Source: a virus. From it: a stretch of DNA of 26,252 bases. Where the stretch lies: positions 1 to 26,252 of the IMG/VR virus record IMGVR_UViG_3300008012_000154; one strand, 5' to 3'. A model generated the notes under the pieces. That model was given only the letters and a program-made list of their open reading frames with translations. It was not told the DNA's origin and made no database searches. Positions within the stretch are counted from its first letter, which is position 1. Each line of letters starts with the position of its first letter. The position numbers and the translations under genes are program-made. Shown here piece by piece: positions 6,767 to 13,742 of the stretch.

Positions 6767-8077
6767 ATGCACGATGAATTAATTAAATATGAGTTAGAAG
6801 CAGTTCTGCTTTCTAAATTACTTATGCACCCAGAGCTTTACTATCAAAACGCAGAAAAGCTGAACGTTAATATGTTTGACAATATGTTTCATAAAAGAAT
6901 TTATGAACAGTTTTTGGTTATGCAATCAGAGCAAAAAGATATAGATTTATTGTCTATGTCTAATGCTCTTGGTTGTAGTCACGAAGAAAACATACAGCTT
7001 TCAAATGTATACACTTTTGATTCACAGTTTATTTCTGTTAAGTCAGCTATTGACTCATTGCATGAGCAAAGTCGTAAAAAGACAATGCATACGCTTATTA
7101 CTGAAGCGCAAAATAAATACCTCAACGGAGAATCTACAGACGAAATAATTGCATTTATAAATAAAATGAATGCAAAAATGATGGTCGTTCAAGATAGCGA
7201 TGTTGCAGATATTAAATTGCAGATGAAAGAATTTTTGATAGACATTGATAAAAGGATAGCATCAGACGGTATTATAGGTGTAACAACAGGTTATAAATCT
7301 CTTGATGAGTTTACTGGTGGTTGGCAAGGTACAGATCTTGTTATCATTGGTGCAGCCTCATCAATGGGTAAAACAAGTTTAGCATTGAATCTTGCATATA
7401 ACGCAGTTAAGCATGCAGATGCACCTGCGCTTATATTTAGCTACGAAATGTCGGTAAATCAACTTATAATGCGTTTAGTTGCATTAGAGTCAGAGATACC
7501 AATACGTTGGATACAAAACGGTGAACTCAAAGATGAAGACATCAGACGAGTTCAACAGACAGCCAGCGATATAATAGAGCGAAAGATCTATATCGATGAA
7601 TGTAAGCAAACATCATTGAATTATTTAATTTCTAAAACTAGACAATATGTACACAGTTGCGGTATTAAGCTTGTGTTTGTTGACTACTTACAGCTTGTCA
7701 CAGCGAGTACAGGATCAAAAGGAACCAGAGAGCAAGAAGTCTCAAAGGTTGCTAGGGCCCTCAAAAACCTCGCTAAAGAACTAAACATTACAATTGTTGC
7801 TTTATCACAGCTCAATCGTGGTGTTGGTTTCAGAGCTGAAAGCAAGCCAACACTATCTGATCTGAGAGAATCAGGTGAGATAGAACAAGCAGCAGATGTA
7901 GTTGCATTAGTTTACAGGCCAGAATATTACGGTATCAATCAAGATGAAAACGGAGAGTCTACACAAGGCAAGGCACAGATTATCTTTGCCAAAGGACGTA
8001 ACATCGGTGTTGGTACTGTTACGCTAAACTTTATTAGCGAACTGACTAAATTTAAGGAGAATACCTTAGATTTTTAA
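6767..8077 (+). CDS. dnaB: DnaB-like replicative DNA helicase
   Basis: This hexameric 5'-3' helicase would unwind phage DNA at the replication fork. The N-terminal DnaB domain occupies about residues 1-100. The RecA-like ATPase domain has Walker A GAASSMGKTS (about 195-204), Walker B LVFVDYLQL (about 302-310), the SQLNR motif (about 347-351) and SDLRESGEIEQAAD (about 364-377), all characteristic of DnaB. At 436 residues it is close to usual phage length. The start is the ATG at 6767; a GTG just before it is in frame. It opens the replication module followed by HU-like, annealing, SSB-like, RusA-like and DnaA-like genes. No primase was recognised in this window. Confidence 0.95.
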   Translation: MHDELIKYELEAVLLSKLLMHPELYYQNAEKLNVNMFDNMFHKRIYEQFLVMQSEQKDIDLLSMSNALGCSHEENIQLSNVYTFDSQFISVKSAIDSLHEQSRKKTMHTLITEAQNKYLNGESTDEIIAFINKMNAKMMVVQDSDVADIKLQMKEFLIDIDKRIASDGIIGVTTGYKSLDEFTGGWQGTDLVIIGAASSMGKTSLALNLAYNAVKHADAPALIFSYEMSVNQLIMRLVALESEIPIRWIQNGELKDEDIRRVQQTASDIIERKIYIDECKQTSLNYLISKTRQYVHSCGIKLVFVDYLQLVTASTGSKGTREQEVSKVARALKNLAKELNITIVALSQLNRGVGFRAESKPTLSDLRESGEIEQAADVVALVYRPEYYGINQDENGESTQGKAQIIFAKGRNIGVGTVTLNFISELTKFKENTLDF

Positions 8078-8100
8078 GTATAATTTTAGTAAATTTATAC

Positions 8101-8334
8101 GTGGCCAAACACACAAAACTAAGACAAATAATTGCAGAAATTGCACACGACTTAGGTATTGATAAGAAGCTTGTCAAACGAATACTCATTGCAGTATTTA
8201 GAGAAGTAGGCTTTGCTATTATACTAAGAGGTCGTCCTGTTATGTTCAGGAAATTTCTGAAGATCGTATTTGCGATACGTGCAGGTAAAAAGACGCACGA
8301 AATGTTTAATAAATATGAAACACGAAAAAAGTAA
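8101..8334 (+). CDS. Small basic HU/IHF-like DNA-binding protein, 77 aa
   Basis: A very basic short protein. Residues 8-36 form two helices like the HU/IHF dimerisation helices (IAEIAHDLGIDKKLVKRILI). They are followed by GFAIILRGRPVMFRKFLKIV, which resembles the LxxGxxVxLRGFGxF start of the HU beta arm. The rest of the arm and the last helix are missing or replaced by a Lys-rich tail, so it is shorter than typical HU (about 90 aa). It starts at GTG, the only plausible start in the frame. Its place between helicase and recombination genes supports a DNA-architectural role. The family call is moderate; a generic basic helical protein is the alternative. Confidence 0.55.
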   Translation: MAKHTKLRQIIAEIAHDLGIDKKLVKRILIAVFREVGFAIILRGRPVMFRKFLKIVFAIRAGKKTHEMFNKYETRKK

Positions 8335-8337
8335 ATT

Positions 8338-8844
8338 ATGGCAAAATTAAAAACAGTTAACATTAAAGGTAAAGAATACGTTGAGGTTAACGAAAGGCTA
8401 AAACATTTTAGATCTAACTTTAAAGGCTGGTGTCTAACATCAGATGTTGTAGATCTTACTGAAGATCGTTGTGTTATCAAAGCTACAATCTTTGATGAGA
8501 ACGGAAACATACGCTCCACAGGACATGCGTATGAAAAAGAAGGTTCGTCCTTCATTAACAAAACAAGTTTTGTAGAAAACTGTGAAACATCAGCTTGGGG
8601 CCGTGCTCTTGCTAATTTAGGTATTGGCTTAGATACATCGGTTGCTTCTTATGAAGAGGTAGCTAACGCTGTAAAACAACAATCTGCACCAGCAGTTAAA
8701 CCAGAGCTTGATGAAGATAAGTTTAACAACATGATCAAAGCTATTGAAGCTGGAAAAGGTGATGCTGTTAAGGCTAAAATGCCAAACTACGACATACCAG
8801 AACATATGTTGAAAGTATTAAATGATAATCTCAAATCCAAATAA
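8338..8844 (+). CDS. Candidate single-strand annealing / recombination protein, 168 aa
   Basis: The central part contains GHAYEKEGSSFINKTSFVEN followed by CETSAWGRALANLGIGLD. This is a signature found in many phage proteins encoded beside SSB and RusA genes, and it resembles the ETSA(I/V/W)GRAL segment of some Rad52/ERF-like annealing proteins. The N-terminal part (VNIKGKEYVEVNERLKHFR) is strand-rich. The C-terminal third is a charged helical region with a Pro/Ala linker. The gene sits four bases after the HU-like gene and two bases before the SSB-like gene, which supports a role in handling single-stranded DNA. I recognise the sequence pattern; the biochemical function is inferred from context. 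Confidence 0.55.
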   Translation: MAKLKTVNIKGKEYVEVNERLKHFRSNFKGWCLTSDVVDLTEDRCVIKATIFDENGNIRSTGHAYEKEGSSFINKTSFVENCETSAWGRALANLGIGLDTSVASYEEVANAVKQQSAPAVKPELDEDKFNNMIKAIEAGKGDAVKAKMPNYDIPEHMLKVLNDNLKSK

Positions 8845-8846
8845 TT

Positions 8847-9434
8847 ATGAGTAATGTAATTGCATTTAACTTGGCTGAGTGCCAGGTAAAACCTACTAAA
8901 GTAGTAGAAAACAAAACATATTTTAAAGAAGGTGCTCACAGATGCCAAGTGTTGTCTGTGTCTAACTCTTCACAAAGACAAAACTATAATGGTGCGCCAT
9001 ATATAGAGTTTGATGTTGTAAACGCACAAGGTGAATATGGTAGAGCAAAGTTTTGGGCAGTCAGAGAAACTGATGCACCTAAGTCTGCTGAATGGAAAAA
9101 GAATACACTACACGAGTTTCTTACAAACTGTGGTGTAAAAGACTTTTCTAATGATATTGAGTCTATTAAAGCAGCTGTAGGATCATGGGTAAACATTTGT
9201 TTTACGTTTGAGGAATACATGACTGTGAAAGATGGACAGCCAGTAAAAAGAAAAGCTGTTCGTTATCGTTGGTCTAGTGCTGATGGTGCTAAAATTAAAT
9301 ACGATCCTAAGTACAATAAGCCTATTTCACCACGAGATGAACAAGAGTTTATTGAAGCAAACACCATGAATGGTGGCTCTGTCGCACCAGTTATCGGTAG
9401 TTTTGATGAAAAGGGTGATAATTTGCCATTCTAA
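8847..9434 (+). CDS. Single-stranded DNA-binding (SSB-like) protein, 195 aa
   Basis: The protein ends in an acidic, flexible stretch whose last residues are DEKGDNLPF. This closely resembles the bacterial SSB C-terminal tip (DDxPF) that recruits replication and repair partners. The body (about residues 20-140) is strand-rich, with conserved-looking YNGAPYIEFDVV and YGRAKFWAVRET segments compatible with an OB fold. Length and tail fit phage SSB-type proteins. It follows the candidate annealing gene by two bases and precedes a promoter and a RusA-like gene. Function is inferred mainly from the tail and neighbourhood; no standard bacterial ssb sequence identity is claimed. Confidence 0.7.
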   Translation: MSNVIAFNLAECQVKPTKVVENKTYFKEGAHRCQVLSVSNSSQRQNYNGAPYIEFDVVNAQGEYGRAKFWAVRETDAPKSAEWKKNTLHEFLTNCGVKDFSNDIESIKAAVGSWVNICFTFEEYMTVKDGQPVKRKAVRYRWSSADGAKIKYDPKYNKPISPRDEQEFIEANTMNGGSVAPVIGSFDEKGDNLPF

Positions 9435-9451
9435 ATAATTTCGTAGTTTTG
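9422..9451 (+). promoter_or_regulatory. Bacteroidota-type promoter before the RusA-like gene
   Basis: TAGTTTTG at 9444-9451 matches the Bacteroidota -7 element TAnnTTTG. TTTG at 9422-9425 lies 18 bases upstream, in a good position for the -33 element. The predicted transcript would begin shortly before the ATG at 9470 and drive the RusA-like, DnaA-like and following genes. This is the best two-part promoter I see in the window. Confidence 0.7.
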
Positions 9452-9469
9452 TAAACCAAACACAAAATT

Positions 9470-9835
9470 ATGATCTTCATTCAAGGTAATGTACCTTCAA
9501 GTAAAAACTCTAAACGTTGGACTGGTAAAATGCTTATCAATTCTAAGACGGTTATGAAGTACATTAAAGAAACCAAAAGTCAGTATGAGGAGAATCGCAT
9601 TAATTTTCAAGAGATGATAACAGGGTTAGAGTTCCCTGTTGTTGTTTCGTTTAAGTTTATACGCGGTTCTAAACATAAATTTGACTACATAAATCCTGCA
9701 CAAACTGTACAAGATCTTATGGTAAAAAATGGTTGGATAGAAGATGATAACTGTGATTTTATGATACCTACTTTTGTCGAGTATGAGTATAACAAAGAAA
9801 ATCCAGGAGTAGAAATAAATGTTTATGGAAGATAA
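9470..9835 (+). CDS. RusA-family Holliday junction resolvase-like protein, 121 aa
   Basis: The N-terminal GNVPSSKNSKR resembles the RusA start (PxSKNxxR). The central segment FDYINPAQTVQDLMVKNGWI, followed by EDDN, follows the RusA active-site pattern in which Asp residues bind metal; the candidates are D72, D82, D92 and D93. RusA enzymes cut four-way junctions in replicated or recombining phage DNA as dimers. The length of 121 residues is normal. It is the first gene after a clear promoter and overlaps the DnaA-like gene by 17 bases. The canonical second Asp position is altered (NPAQ instead of the usual DxDN), so activity is likely but not certain. Confidence 0.75.
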   Translation: MIFIQGNVPSSKNSKRWTGKMLINSKTVMKYIKETKSQYEENRINFQEMITGLEFPVVVSFKFIRGSKHKFDYINPAQTVQDLMVKNGWIEDDNCDFMIPTFVEYEYNKENPGVEINVYGR

Positions 9836-10280
9836 TACAATACCATTGATTGAGTTTTTAGACTCATACGTGGTAACTAACGACATTGATAGAAAAAAGT
9901 TTTTATCACCTAATAGATCTAGAGAAATAGTAGATGCACGAATGATATTCTGCGCTGTTGCTAGAAAAGAAGGTGGATATACATTAAAGCATATAGGTCA
10001 GACTTTAAACAGAGATCATGCCACAGCTTTACATGCTATTAAAAACTATAAAATACTATCAACTGTAGATAAGAAAATCAAACAAGACTATAATAAAGGT
10101 GTTACTTTATTTAGGACATTGTCATACAGACCACGCTGGACAAACGCTGGTTTGATAGATACATTATTCGTAAGCAATCAAAAGCTTAGAGAAATGATCC
10201 AAATACGAGATGGTAAAATCTCTGTATACGAAGACAAGATACAGTCTTTGAAAAATGAATTAAAAACAATTACAAATTAA
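9819..10280 (+). CDS. Stand-alone DnaA domain IV-like DNA-binding protein, 153 aa
   Basis: Residues 34-82 match the DnaA C-terminal DNA-binding domain. SREIVDARMIFCAVARKEGG corresponds to the first helix-turn-helix part. TLKHIGQTLNRDHATALHAI contains RDHATALHA, the DnaA signature (RDHTTVxHA) that contacts the DnaA box. There is no AAA+ ATPase domain. The N-terminus is about 30 residues, and the C-terminus (about 110-153) ends in a charged coiled-coil-like helix. It could recognise DnaA boxes at a phage origin, compete with host DnaA, or recruit the DnaB-like helicase. An alternative start is ATG 9825. It follows the RusA-like gene with overlap. The domain call is confident, the role inferred. 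Confidence 0.8.
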   Translation: MFMEDNTIPLIEFLDSYVVTNDIDRKKFLSPNRSREIVDARMIFCAVARKEGGYTLKHIGQTLNRDHATALHAIKNYKILSTVDKKIKQDYNKGVTLFRTLSYRPRWTNAGLIDTLFVSNQKLREMIQIRDGKISVYEDKIQSLKNELKTITN

Positions 10281-10282
10281 TT

Positions 10283-10615
10283 ATGTCAAAAACACAAAGA
10301 AAATCAATCAACATTGATGGCAAGGATGTAAAAGTATCCAACAAAATTTATGGTGTTATTCAAAACCTTACAGAGGCTTTGAAGCAGCATGAAGTAGCTT
10401 TGCTTACTTGGGTACACAAAGTCTTCAATGAAAAAACTGAGCATACTAAAGATGAAATATTGATACAACAATACTGTATGCAGATACCTGATGCACCAGG
10501 AATATTATCAAGAATGAGACAAATAGATGAAGAAGTTGCCAAGAAAGGATCTGATGAAAGCGCAAATCCAGTCGGAGATGCAGAGAATATCGGATCTTCT
10601 GATACAGAAGAATAA
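10283..10615 (+). CDS. Hypothetical protein, 110 aa
   Basis: Begins with a short strand-rich stretch (SINIDGKDVKVSNKIYGVIQ), then a helical middle, and ends in an acidic, Ser/Gly-rich disordered tail (about residues 88-110). The last part overlaps the next gene in another frame, so the tail composition may be shaped by that overlap. It starts at AATTATG two bases after the DnaA-like gene. No family is recognised. Confidence 0.65.
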   Translation: MSKTQRKSINIDGKDVKVSNKIYGVIQNLTEALKQHEVALLTWVHKVFNEKTEHTKDEILIQQYCMQIPDAPGILSRMRQIDEEVAKKGSDESANPVGDAENIGSSDTEE

Positions 10616-10826
10616 CGCATACGGTAATTCTGCAACACAACCAGCTAAAATCTTTTCAAAAGGTGATGCGGTTGAAAGTATTAGCGCACGTATTGACGAT
10701 AAGTTGATGCGAATTGCTAATAGAGGTATTAACGAAAATACATTAGATACCGTGGATGATTTAATAGGATATTTAGTTCTGTTGAAAATTGCATGGTATG
10801 AAAGAGAAATGCAAGATGGTAAATAA
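10554..10826 (+). CDS. DUF1599 / Nmad1-like protein (MazG-type fold), 90 aa
   Basis: The pattern ISDLLIQKNNAYGNSA, then ARIDDKLMRI, then DTVDDLIGYLVLLKIA matches DUF1599, also called nucleotide modification associated domain 1, a branch of the all-alpha NTP pyrophosphatase (MazG-like) superfamily. The acidic DDK and DTVDD residues are the expected metal-binding positions. Such proteins may clean up or supply nucleotides during phage replication, though activity is not proven. The frame is open from ATG 10527. I choose ATG 10554, while 10578 is also possible; all choices overlap the preceding gene. Confidence 0.7.
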   Translation: MKAQIQSEMQRISDLLIQKNNAYGNSATQPAKIFSKGDAVESISARIDDKLMRIANRGINENTLDTVDDLIGYLVLLKIAWYEREMQDGK

Positions 10827-10827
10827 C

Positions 10828-10835
10828 TATCTTTG
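10828..10835 (+). promoter_or_regulatory. Promoter -7 element TATCTTTG
   Basis: TATCTTTG matches TAnnTTTG exactly. It stands two bases after the preceding stop, at the start of the longest + strand intergenic gap (about 100 bases). No convincing -33 element is seen. It is the first of two such elements before the zinc-ribbon gene at 10929. Confidence 0.5.
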
Positions 10836-10846
10836 CATAATTCTTT

Positions 10847-10859
10847 GGACGTTCTGTCC
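10847..10859 (+). promoter_or_regulatory. Small inverted repeat between tandem promoters
   Basis: GGAC-GTTCT-GTCC forms a 4-bp stem with a 5-base loop about 12 bases downstream of the first -7 element, followed by a T-rich stretch. It could be an operator half-site pair, or a weak attenuator at the start of the first transcript. It is short enough to occur by chance. Confidence 0.3.
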
Positions 10860-10871
10860 TAGTGTTTTTCA

Positions 10872-10879
10872 TAGTTTTG
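10872..10879 (+). promoter_or_regulatory. Second promoter -7 element TAGTTTTG
   Basis: TAGTTTTG matches TAnnTTTG and lies about 50 bases before the ATG at 10929. Together with the element at 10828 it suggests tandem promoters for the last group of + strand genes. No clear -33 element at normal spacing. Confidence 0.45.
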
Positions 10880-10928
10880 TTTGGTTGTGGTATCCTGGTT
10901 AATAGCTGGGATACCCATATCTACACAA

Positions 10929-11258
10929 ATGGAAGAAATACAATATTGGCAAATAGATAAAATAGAATCTTTATTACAGTTATGTCCTTATGACGATGAT
11001 ACAAAAGAATCTATTTATAACAACATTCCTGAAACAAGAGAAGAAGCTGATGAGCTTATAAAGCAACTCTGGTTTGATCACATACCACGTGATCCTAGAG
11101 ATCAATTTGACAAAATGATGAAAATGAATACATTAGTTAAAACAGATCATAAATACGAATACGTATGCAATGACTGTGGAGAAAACTGGATTAGCAGCAG
11201 CGAAGATACTCTTTGCACAAGCTGCTTAAGTCCCAATATAAAATCGTTAGATGATTAG
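10929..11258 (+). CDS. Zinc-ribbon hypothetical protein, 109 aa
   Basis: The C-terminal part carries CNDC (C80, C83) and CTSC (C96, C99), a four-cysteine zinc ribbon with a 12-residue spacer. The N-terminal 75 residues are helical and acidic, and no known domain is seen. Zinc ribbons of this kind often bind nucleic acid or RNA polymerase, but the acidic charge leaves the partner open. The frame is open upstream to a TTG at 10881, but that would place the start on top of the second promoter. The ATG at 10929 is preferred. It overlaps the next gene by 8 bases. Confidence 0.7.
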   Translation: MEEIQYWQIDKIESLLQLCPYDDDTKESIYNNIPETREEADELIKQLWFDHIPRDPRDQFDKMMKMNTLVKTDHKYEYVCNDCGENWISSSEDTLCTSCLSPNIKSLDD

Positions 11259-11532
11259 TAAACAAGACCAACAGGACATAGATTTAGTTTTATGTATAGC
11301 AATGTTTAGATGCTTCAATGAACAATTATATACTTTAGTTGGTAAAGACTCTAAGATGGCTAAGAAAAAGTTTAATAGACTAATTAAAGTAGCTAAAATG
11401 TACGATGATGAGATTATTAGAAATGGTAATCACGATGACGACATAGATGTTATATATGACAAACTAATGGATATTATCATTGAAATGAAAGAATTAATTA
11501 TTAAAGAATATGACTTCGAAACAACACCGTAG
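11251..11532 (+). CDS. Hypothetical helical protein, 93 aa
   Basis: A soluble, all-helical protein with a basic middle (KMAKKKFNRLIKVAK) and an acidic second half. There is no recognised motif. It starts inside the end of the zinc-ribbon gene and overlaps the next gene by 23 bases. Confidence 0.6.
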   Translation: MISKQDQQDIDLVLCIAMFRCFNEQLYTLVGKDSKMAKKKFNRLIKVAKMYDDEIIRNGNHDDDIDVIYDKLMDIIIEMKELIIKEYDFETTP

Positions 11533-11710
11533 ACTAGCGTCTAAATTGCTAACCAATGTATCACATTGGATGGAAAACTCATCTACAGATTATGAATTAG
11601 TAGATTTAGAGAGAGCCTTAGACGAGGCAAAACAGCACTATGCAAATTATTTAGCTGTAAAAAACAACAACAAAGATCAAGTTGTCATTGAAAGAAAAAG
11701 TTATAAATAA
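11510..11710 (+). CDS. Small hypothetical protein, 66 aa
   Basis: A short, helical, moderately charged protein with no recognised motif. It overlaps the upstream gene by 23 bases, and its stop overlaps the following ATG as TAATG, so it is probably translated by coupling. Confidence 0.55.
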   Translation: MTSKQHRRLASKLLTNVSHWMENSSTDYELVDLERALDEAKQHYANYLAVKNNNKDQVVIERKSYK

Positions 11711-12102
11711 TGAGTAAAAATACAATAGTATTTGAAGGCGGTATAGACAATATAAGAACACTTGCCGACAACACAGTTAGAGTATCTCTAGGTACTCCTG
11801 AATTATCACCTGAGATAGTAGGTAGTATGTATGGGATGCTAAAGCAACCAGGATACGTAGTTATATCTACAATGCCTATATCTCAAAAACAATTAGACGC
11901 TGTGGAAACAGCTACAATTGATCGTGAGTTTGAAAATAAAACTCCATCACAAAGATTACGAAATGTATTGTACGTGCTATGGGAACAACAACAACCTAAA
12001 GAGGTTATGCCTAATGGATCAACTCAATACATTGATTTTGATTTGTTTTACAAAAGAAAAATGAATGAATTTATTAAATTTGTAAAAGACAAATTAGTCT
12101 AA
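11710..12102 (+). CDS. Hypothetical protein, 130 aa
   Basis: The N-terminal half looks strand-rich (NTIVFEGGIDNIRTLADNTV). The middle holds a turn-rich segment, and the C-terminal half is helical and basic (QRLRNVLYVLWEQ and YKRKMNEFIKFVKDKL). The SQRLRNVLYVLWEQ helix followed by a conserved-looking YIDFDLFYKRKMNEFI resembles other phage proteins, but I cannot name the family. It is followed by a promoter-like element. Confidence 0.65.
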   Translation: MSKNTIVFEGGIDNIRTLADNTVRVSLGTPELSPEIVGSMYGMLKQPGYVVISTMPISQKQLDAVETATIDREFENKTPSQRLRNVLYVLWEQQQPKEVMPNGSTQYIDFDLFYKRKMNEFIKFVKDKLV

Positions 12103-12111
12103 AATATTTAT

Positions 12112-12119
12112 TATCTTTG
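12112..12119 (+). promoter_or_regulatory. Promoter -7 element TATCTTTG
   Basis: TATCTTTG followed by C matches the Bacteroidota -7 element exactly. It lies about 20 bases before the ATG at 12140, giving a short leader. No -33 element at normal spacing is obvious. It would drive the last two small + strand genes. Confidence 0.55.
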
Positions 12120-12139
12120 CACGCCAAAAATAACAGGTA

Positions 12140-12250
12140 ATGAAACATAATAAATATAAAAAATATACCATAATAGCAGAAGGCTTAGTAATGTATTTTG
12201 GTTTTCTTGCTATGATTTTATCAATTGCATATAATTTATTTATAAATTAA
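12140..12250 (+). CDS. Single-pass membrane micropeptide, 36 aa
   Basis: The frame from ATG 12140 to TAA 12248-12250 encodes a basic N-terminus (KHNKYKKY) followed by one hydrophobic helix (about residues 14-35, rich in Phe, Leu, Ile and Ala). It has its own promoter element just upstream, and its stop overlaps the next start as TAATG, which makes it more than a chance frame. It is likely an inner membrane peptide with its N-terminus in the cytoplasm. Function unknown. Confidence 0.6.
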   Translation: MKHNKYKKYTIIAEGLVMYFGFLAMILSIAYNLFIN

Positions 12251-12432
12251 TGAAAAAGAAAACACATAAACTATTAGAAAAAGCACATATGATTATAAAT
12301 AGTGCTACTGGTATTGACGTAACTAAAACAGCTAGAGAAAATGCTAAACGTGAAGCCAGAAAAATTTATAAACAGATCAAAGAAATTGATCCTAAAATAT
12401 ATAACGTATTAGAACCAGAAATAAATGAATAA
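12250..12432 (+). CDS. Small basic hypothetical protein, 60 aa
   Basis: A Lys-rich, all-helical small protein with an acidic last ten residues. It is the final gene of the + strand block, translationally coupled to the membrane peptide before it, and faces the convergent late block 18 bases away. No family is recognised. Confidence 0.6.
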   Translation: MKKKTHKLLEKAHMIINSATGIDVTKTARENAKREARKIYKQIKEIDPKIYNVLEPEINE

Positions 12433-12447
12433 TATAATAGTTATCTG

Positions 12448-12462
12448 GCCTAATTTATAGGC
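12448..12462. terminator. Weak hairpin between the convergent blocks
   Basis: GCCTA-ATTTA-TAGGC forms a 5-bp stem with a 5-base loop exactly where the two transcription blocks meet, and it includes the stop codon of the - strand gene. The stem is short and no clear U-tract follows on either strand, so termination is a guess from position. Confidence 0.3.
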
Positions 12463-13742
12463 ACGTTATAATTAAGTTTAGCTTGTACCCCATTGTTTAT
12501 ATTCCAAACAAATGCGCTAGCTTTCTTAATGTTACCTACATATCCTTTCATGTCGTGCCACTCATCGGTGGCCGACATACTGGATAAGTTTCTTACGGTT
12601 AAGCCGTTCAGCTCTTCTACCGCTTGCATCTTGTAAGATTTATTAGTATGATAGTGTCCTCTATGCACTTCTACATGAGCAACCTCACTCCAAACATCTC
12701 TATATCTTTGAGATACAATACCTGGCAGATCATTTAACTTTGGGCCATCACCATGATCGTTAATGATCAAACACCTTCCATAATGATATGACTTCATCAT
12801 AGACATAGAATTGTCTACTGATACATTGTCATCTTTTTCAAAAAACAACTCTAAAGCATCACCAATGTGCATCATTGATTCACGATCATGATTTCCTGGT
12901 ATCACCATTACATGTACATCACTATACTCTTTTAACATATGTATACATTCTATTAGCAGTTTTCTACCTGCTCTATACATTTCCATATGTTTGTTCGTGT
13001 TAAACTGTGGTGTACCTCTTGTTGTGCTAGGCACAGGCCAATCACCATCTGCATTTAAAAAATCATTACCTACTACAAATAAAATTTGATTTATATAAAA
13101 ACCACTAGCTCTTTTAACTAAGTGTTCTAAAGCTTTTATCAATCTATATCTTGCTATATCAATACTGTACTCATCTCCTTCTATCCCTATCTTTCCTATA
13201 TGTAGATCGCAAGCATTGATTTCTAAAAGATGTGCATCATCTTCTTTAAAACTAGATGGCCTTATTATATGATCATGTCTAGAATCAAAAAGAGGAACTA
13301 AGTCTTCGACCAATTCCTCTCTTATCTTTTGTATATTCATTGTAGGATCTATACGTTTTAACCAAGCTTTTGTCCTAAACATTGGTATCGTTATAGGTTT
13401 TTTAGCTTTATCAAAACCTGTAACTTCATAGGTTCCTATATCGTATTTGTCAACTTCCCATACATTTAGATCTATACTGCATGCTTTTATAAGATCATCT
13501 AAAGACTTTACCCTTCTGCTATCTTCACAAGTTATGGTAGCACCGTCTTTATTCTCTTCAAAGTTTGTTGTTTCTTTACTATGTTGTGGATTGATTTTTT
13601 CTCTAAGTCTTCTTGCTATACCTCTTATAGCTTCGTAGTTAGTGTCAAATAATTTTGCTGTTTGTGCGTACTTAGAGTTTAGTAGTTCTGGATTGGCTAA
13701 AAGATATTCTTCTATCTTTTTAGTATTGTTTCTTGATTTCAT
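12450..13742 (-). CDS. Calcineurin-like metallophosphoesterase with N-terminal HTH-like region, 430 aa
   Basis: Metallophosphoesterase motifs appear in order: DLH (D179, H181), GNDFLNAD (about 225-232), GNHD (283-286), NDHGDG (about 328-333) and GHYH (362-365). These are the two-metal ligands of calcineurin-type phosphoesterases and Mre11/SbcD-type nucleases. Residues 10-48 (YLLANPELLN ... TNYEAIRGIARRLREK) look like a helix-turn-helix, so DNA is a plausible substrate. It is long for a simple phosphoesterase. It is the last gene of the - strand block, overlapping the upstream gene by 4 bases. A repair or end-processing nuclease is likely; a phosphatase for another substrate is not excluded. 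Confidence 0.85.
   Translation of the reverse strand: MKSRNNTKKIEEYLLANPELLNSKYAQTAKLFDTNYEAIRGIARRLREKINPQHSKETTNFEENKDGATITCEDSRRVKSLDDLIKACSIDLNVWEVDKYDIGTYEVTGFDKAKKPITIPMFRTKAWLKRIDPTMNIQKIREELVEDLVPLFDSRHDHIIRPSSFKEDDAHLLEINACDLHIGKIGIEGDEYSIDIARYRLIKALEHLVKRASGFYINQILFVVGNDFLNADGDWPVPSTTRGTPQFNTNKHMEMYRAGRKLLIECIHMLKEYSDVHVMVIPGNHDRESMMHIGDALELFFEKDDNVSVDNSMSMMKSYHYGRCLIINDHGDGPKLNDLPGIVSQRYRDVWSEVAHVEVHRGHYHTNKSYKMQAVEELNGLTVRNLSSMSATDEWHDMKGYVGNIKKASAFVWNINNGVQAKLNYNVPIN

Noticed and set aside
8052-8561. 169-codon open frame on the - strand
   Set aside because: It lies antisense to the HU-like and annealing-type genes and overlaps the helicase end. It has no start context or neighbours on that strand, and the + strand frames carry recognisable motifs.
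13581-13593. A near match to a DnaA box (TGTGGATT) that might mark an origin
   Set aside because: It is a single imperfect copy inside the metallophosphoesterase gene, with no cluster of boxes or AT-rich unwinding region recognised around it.
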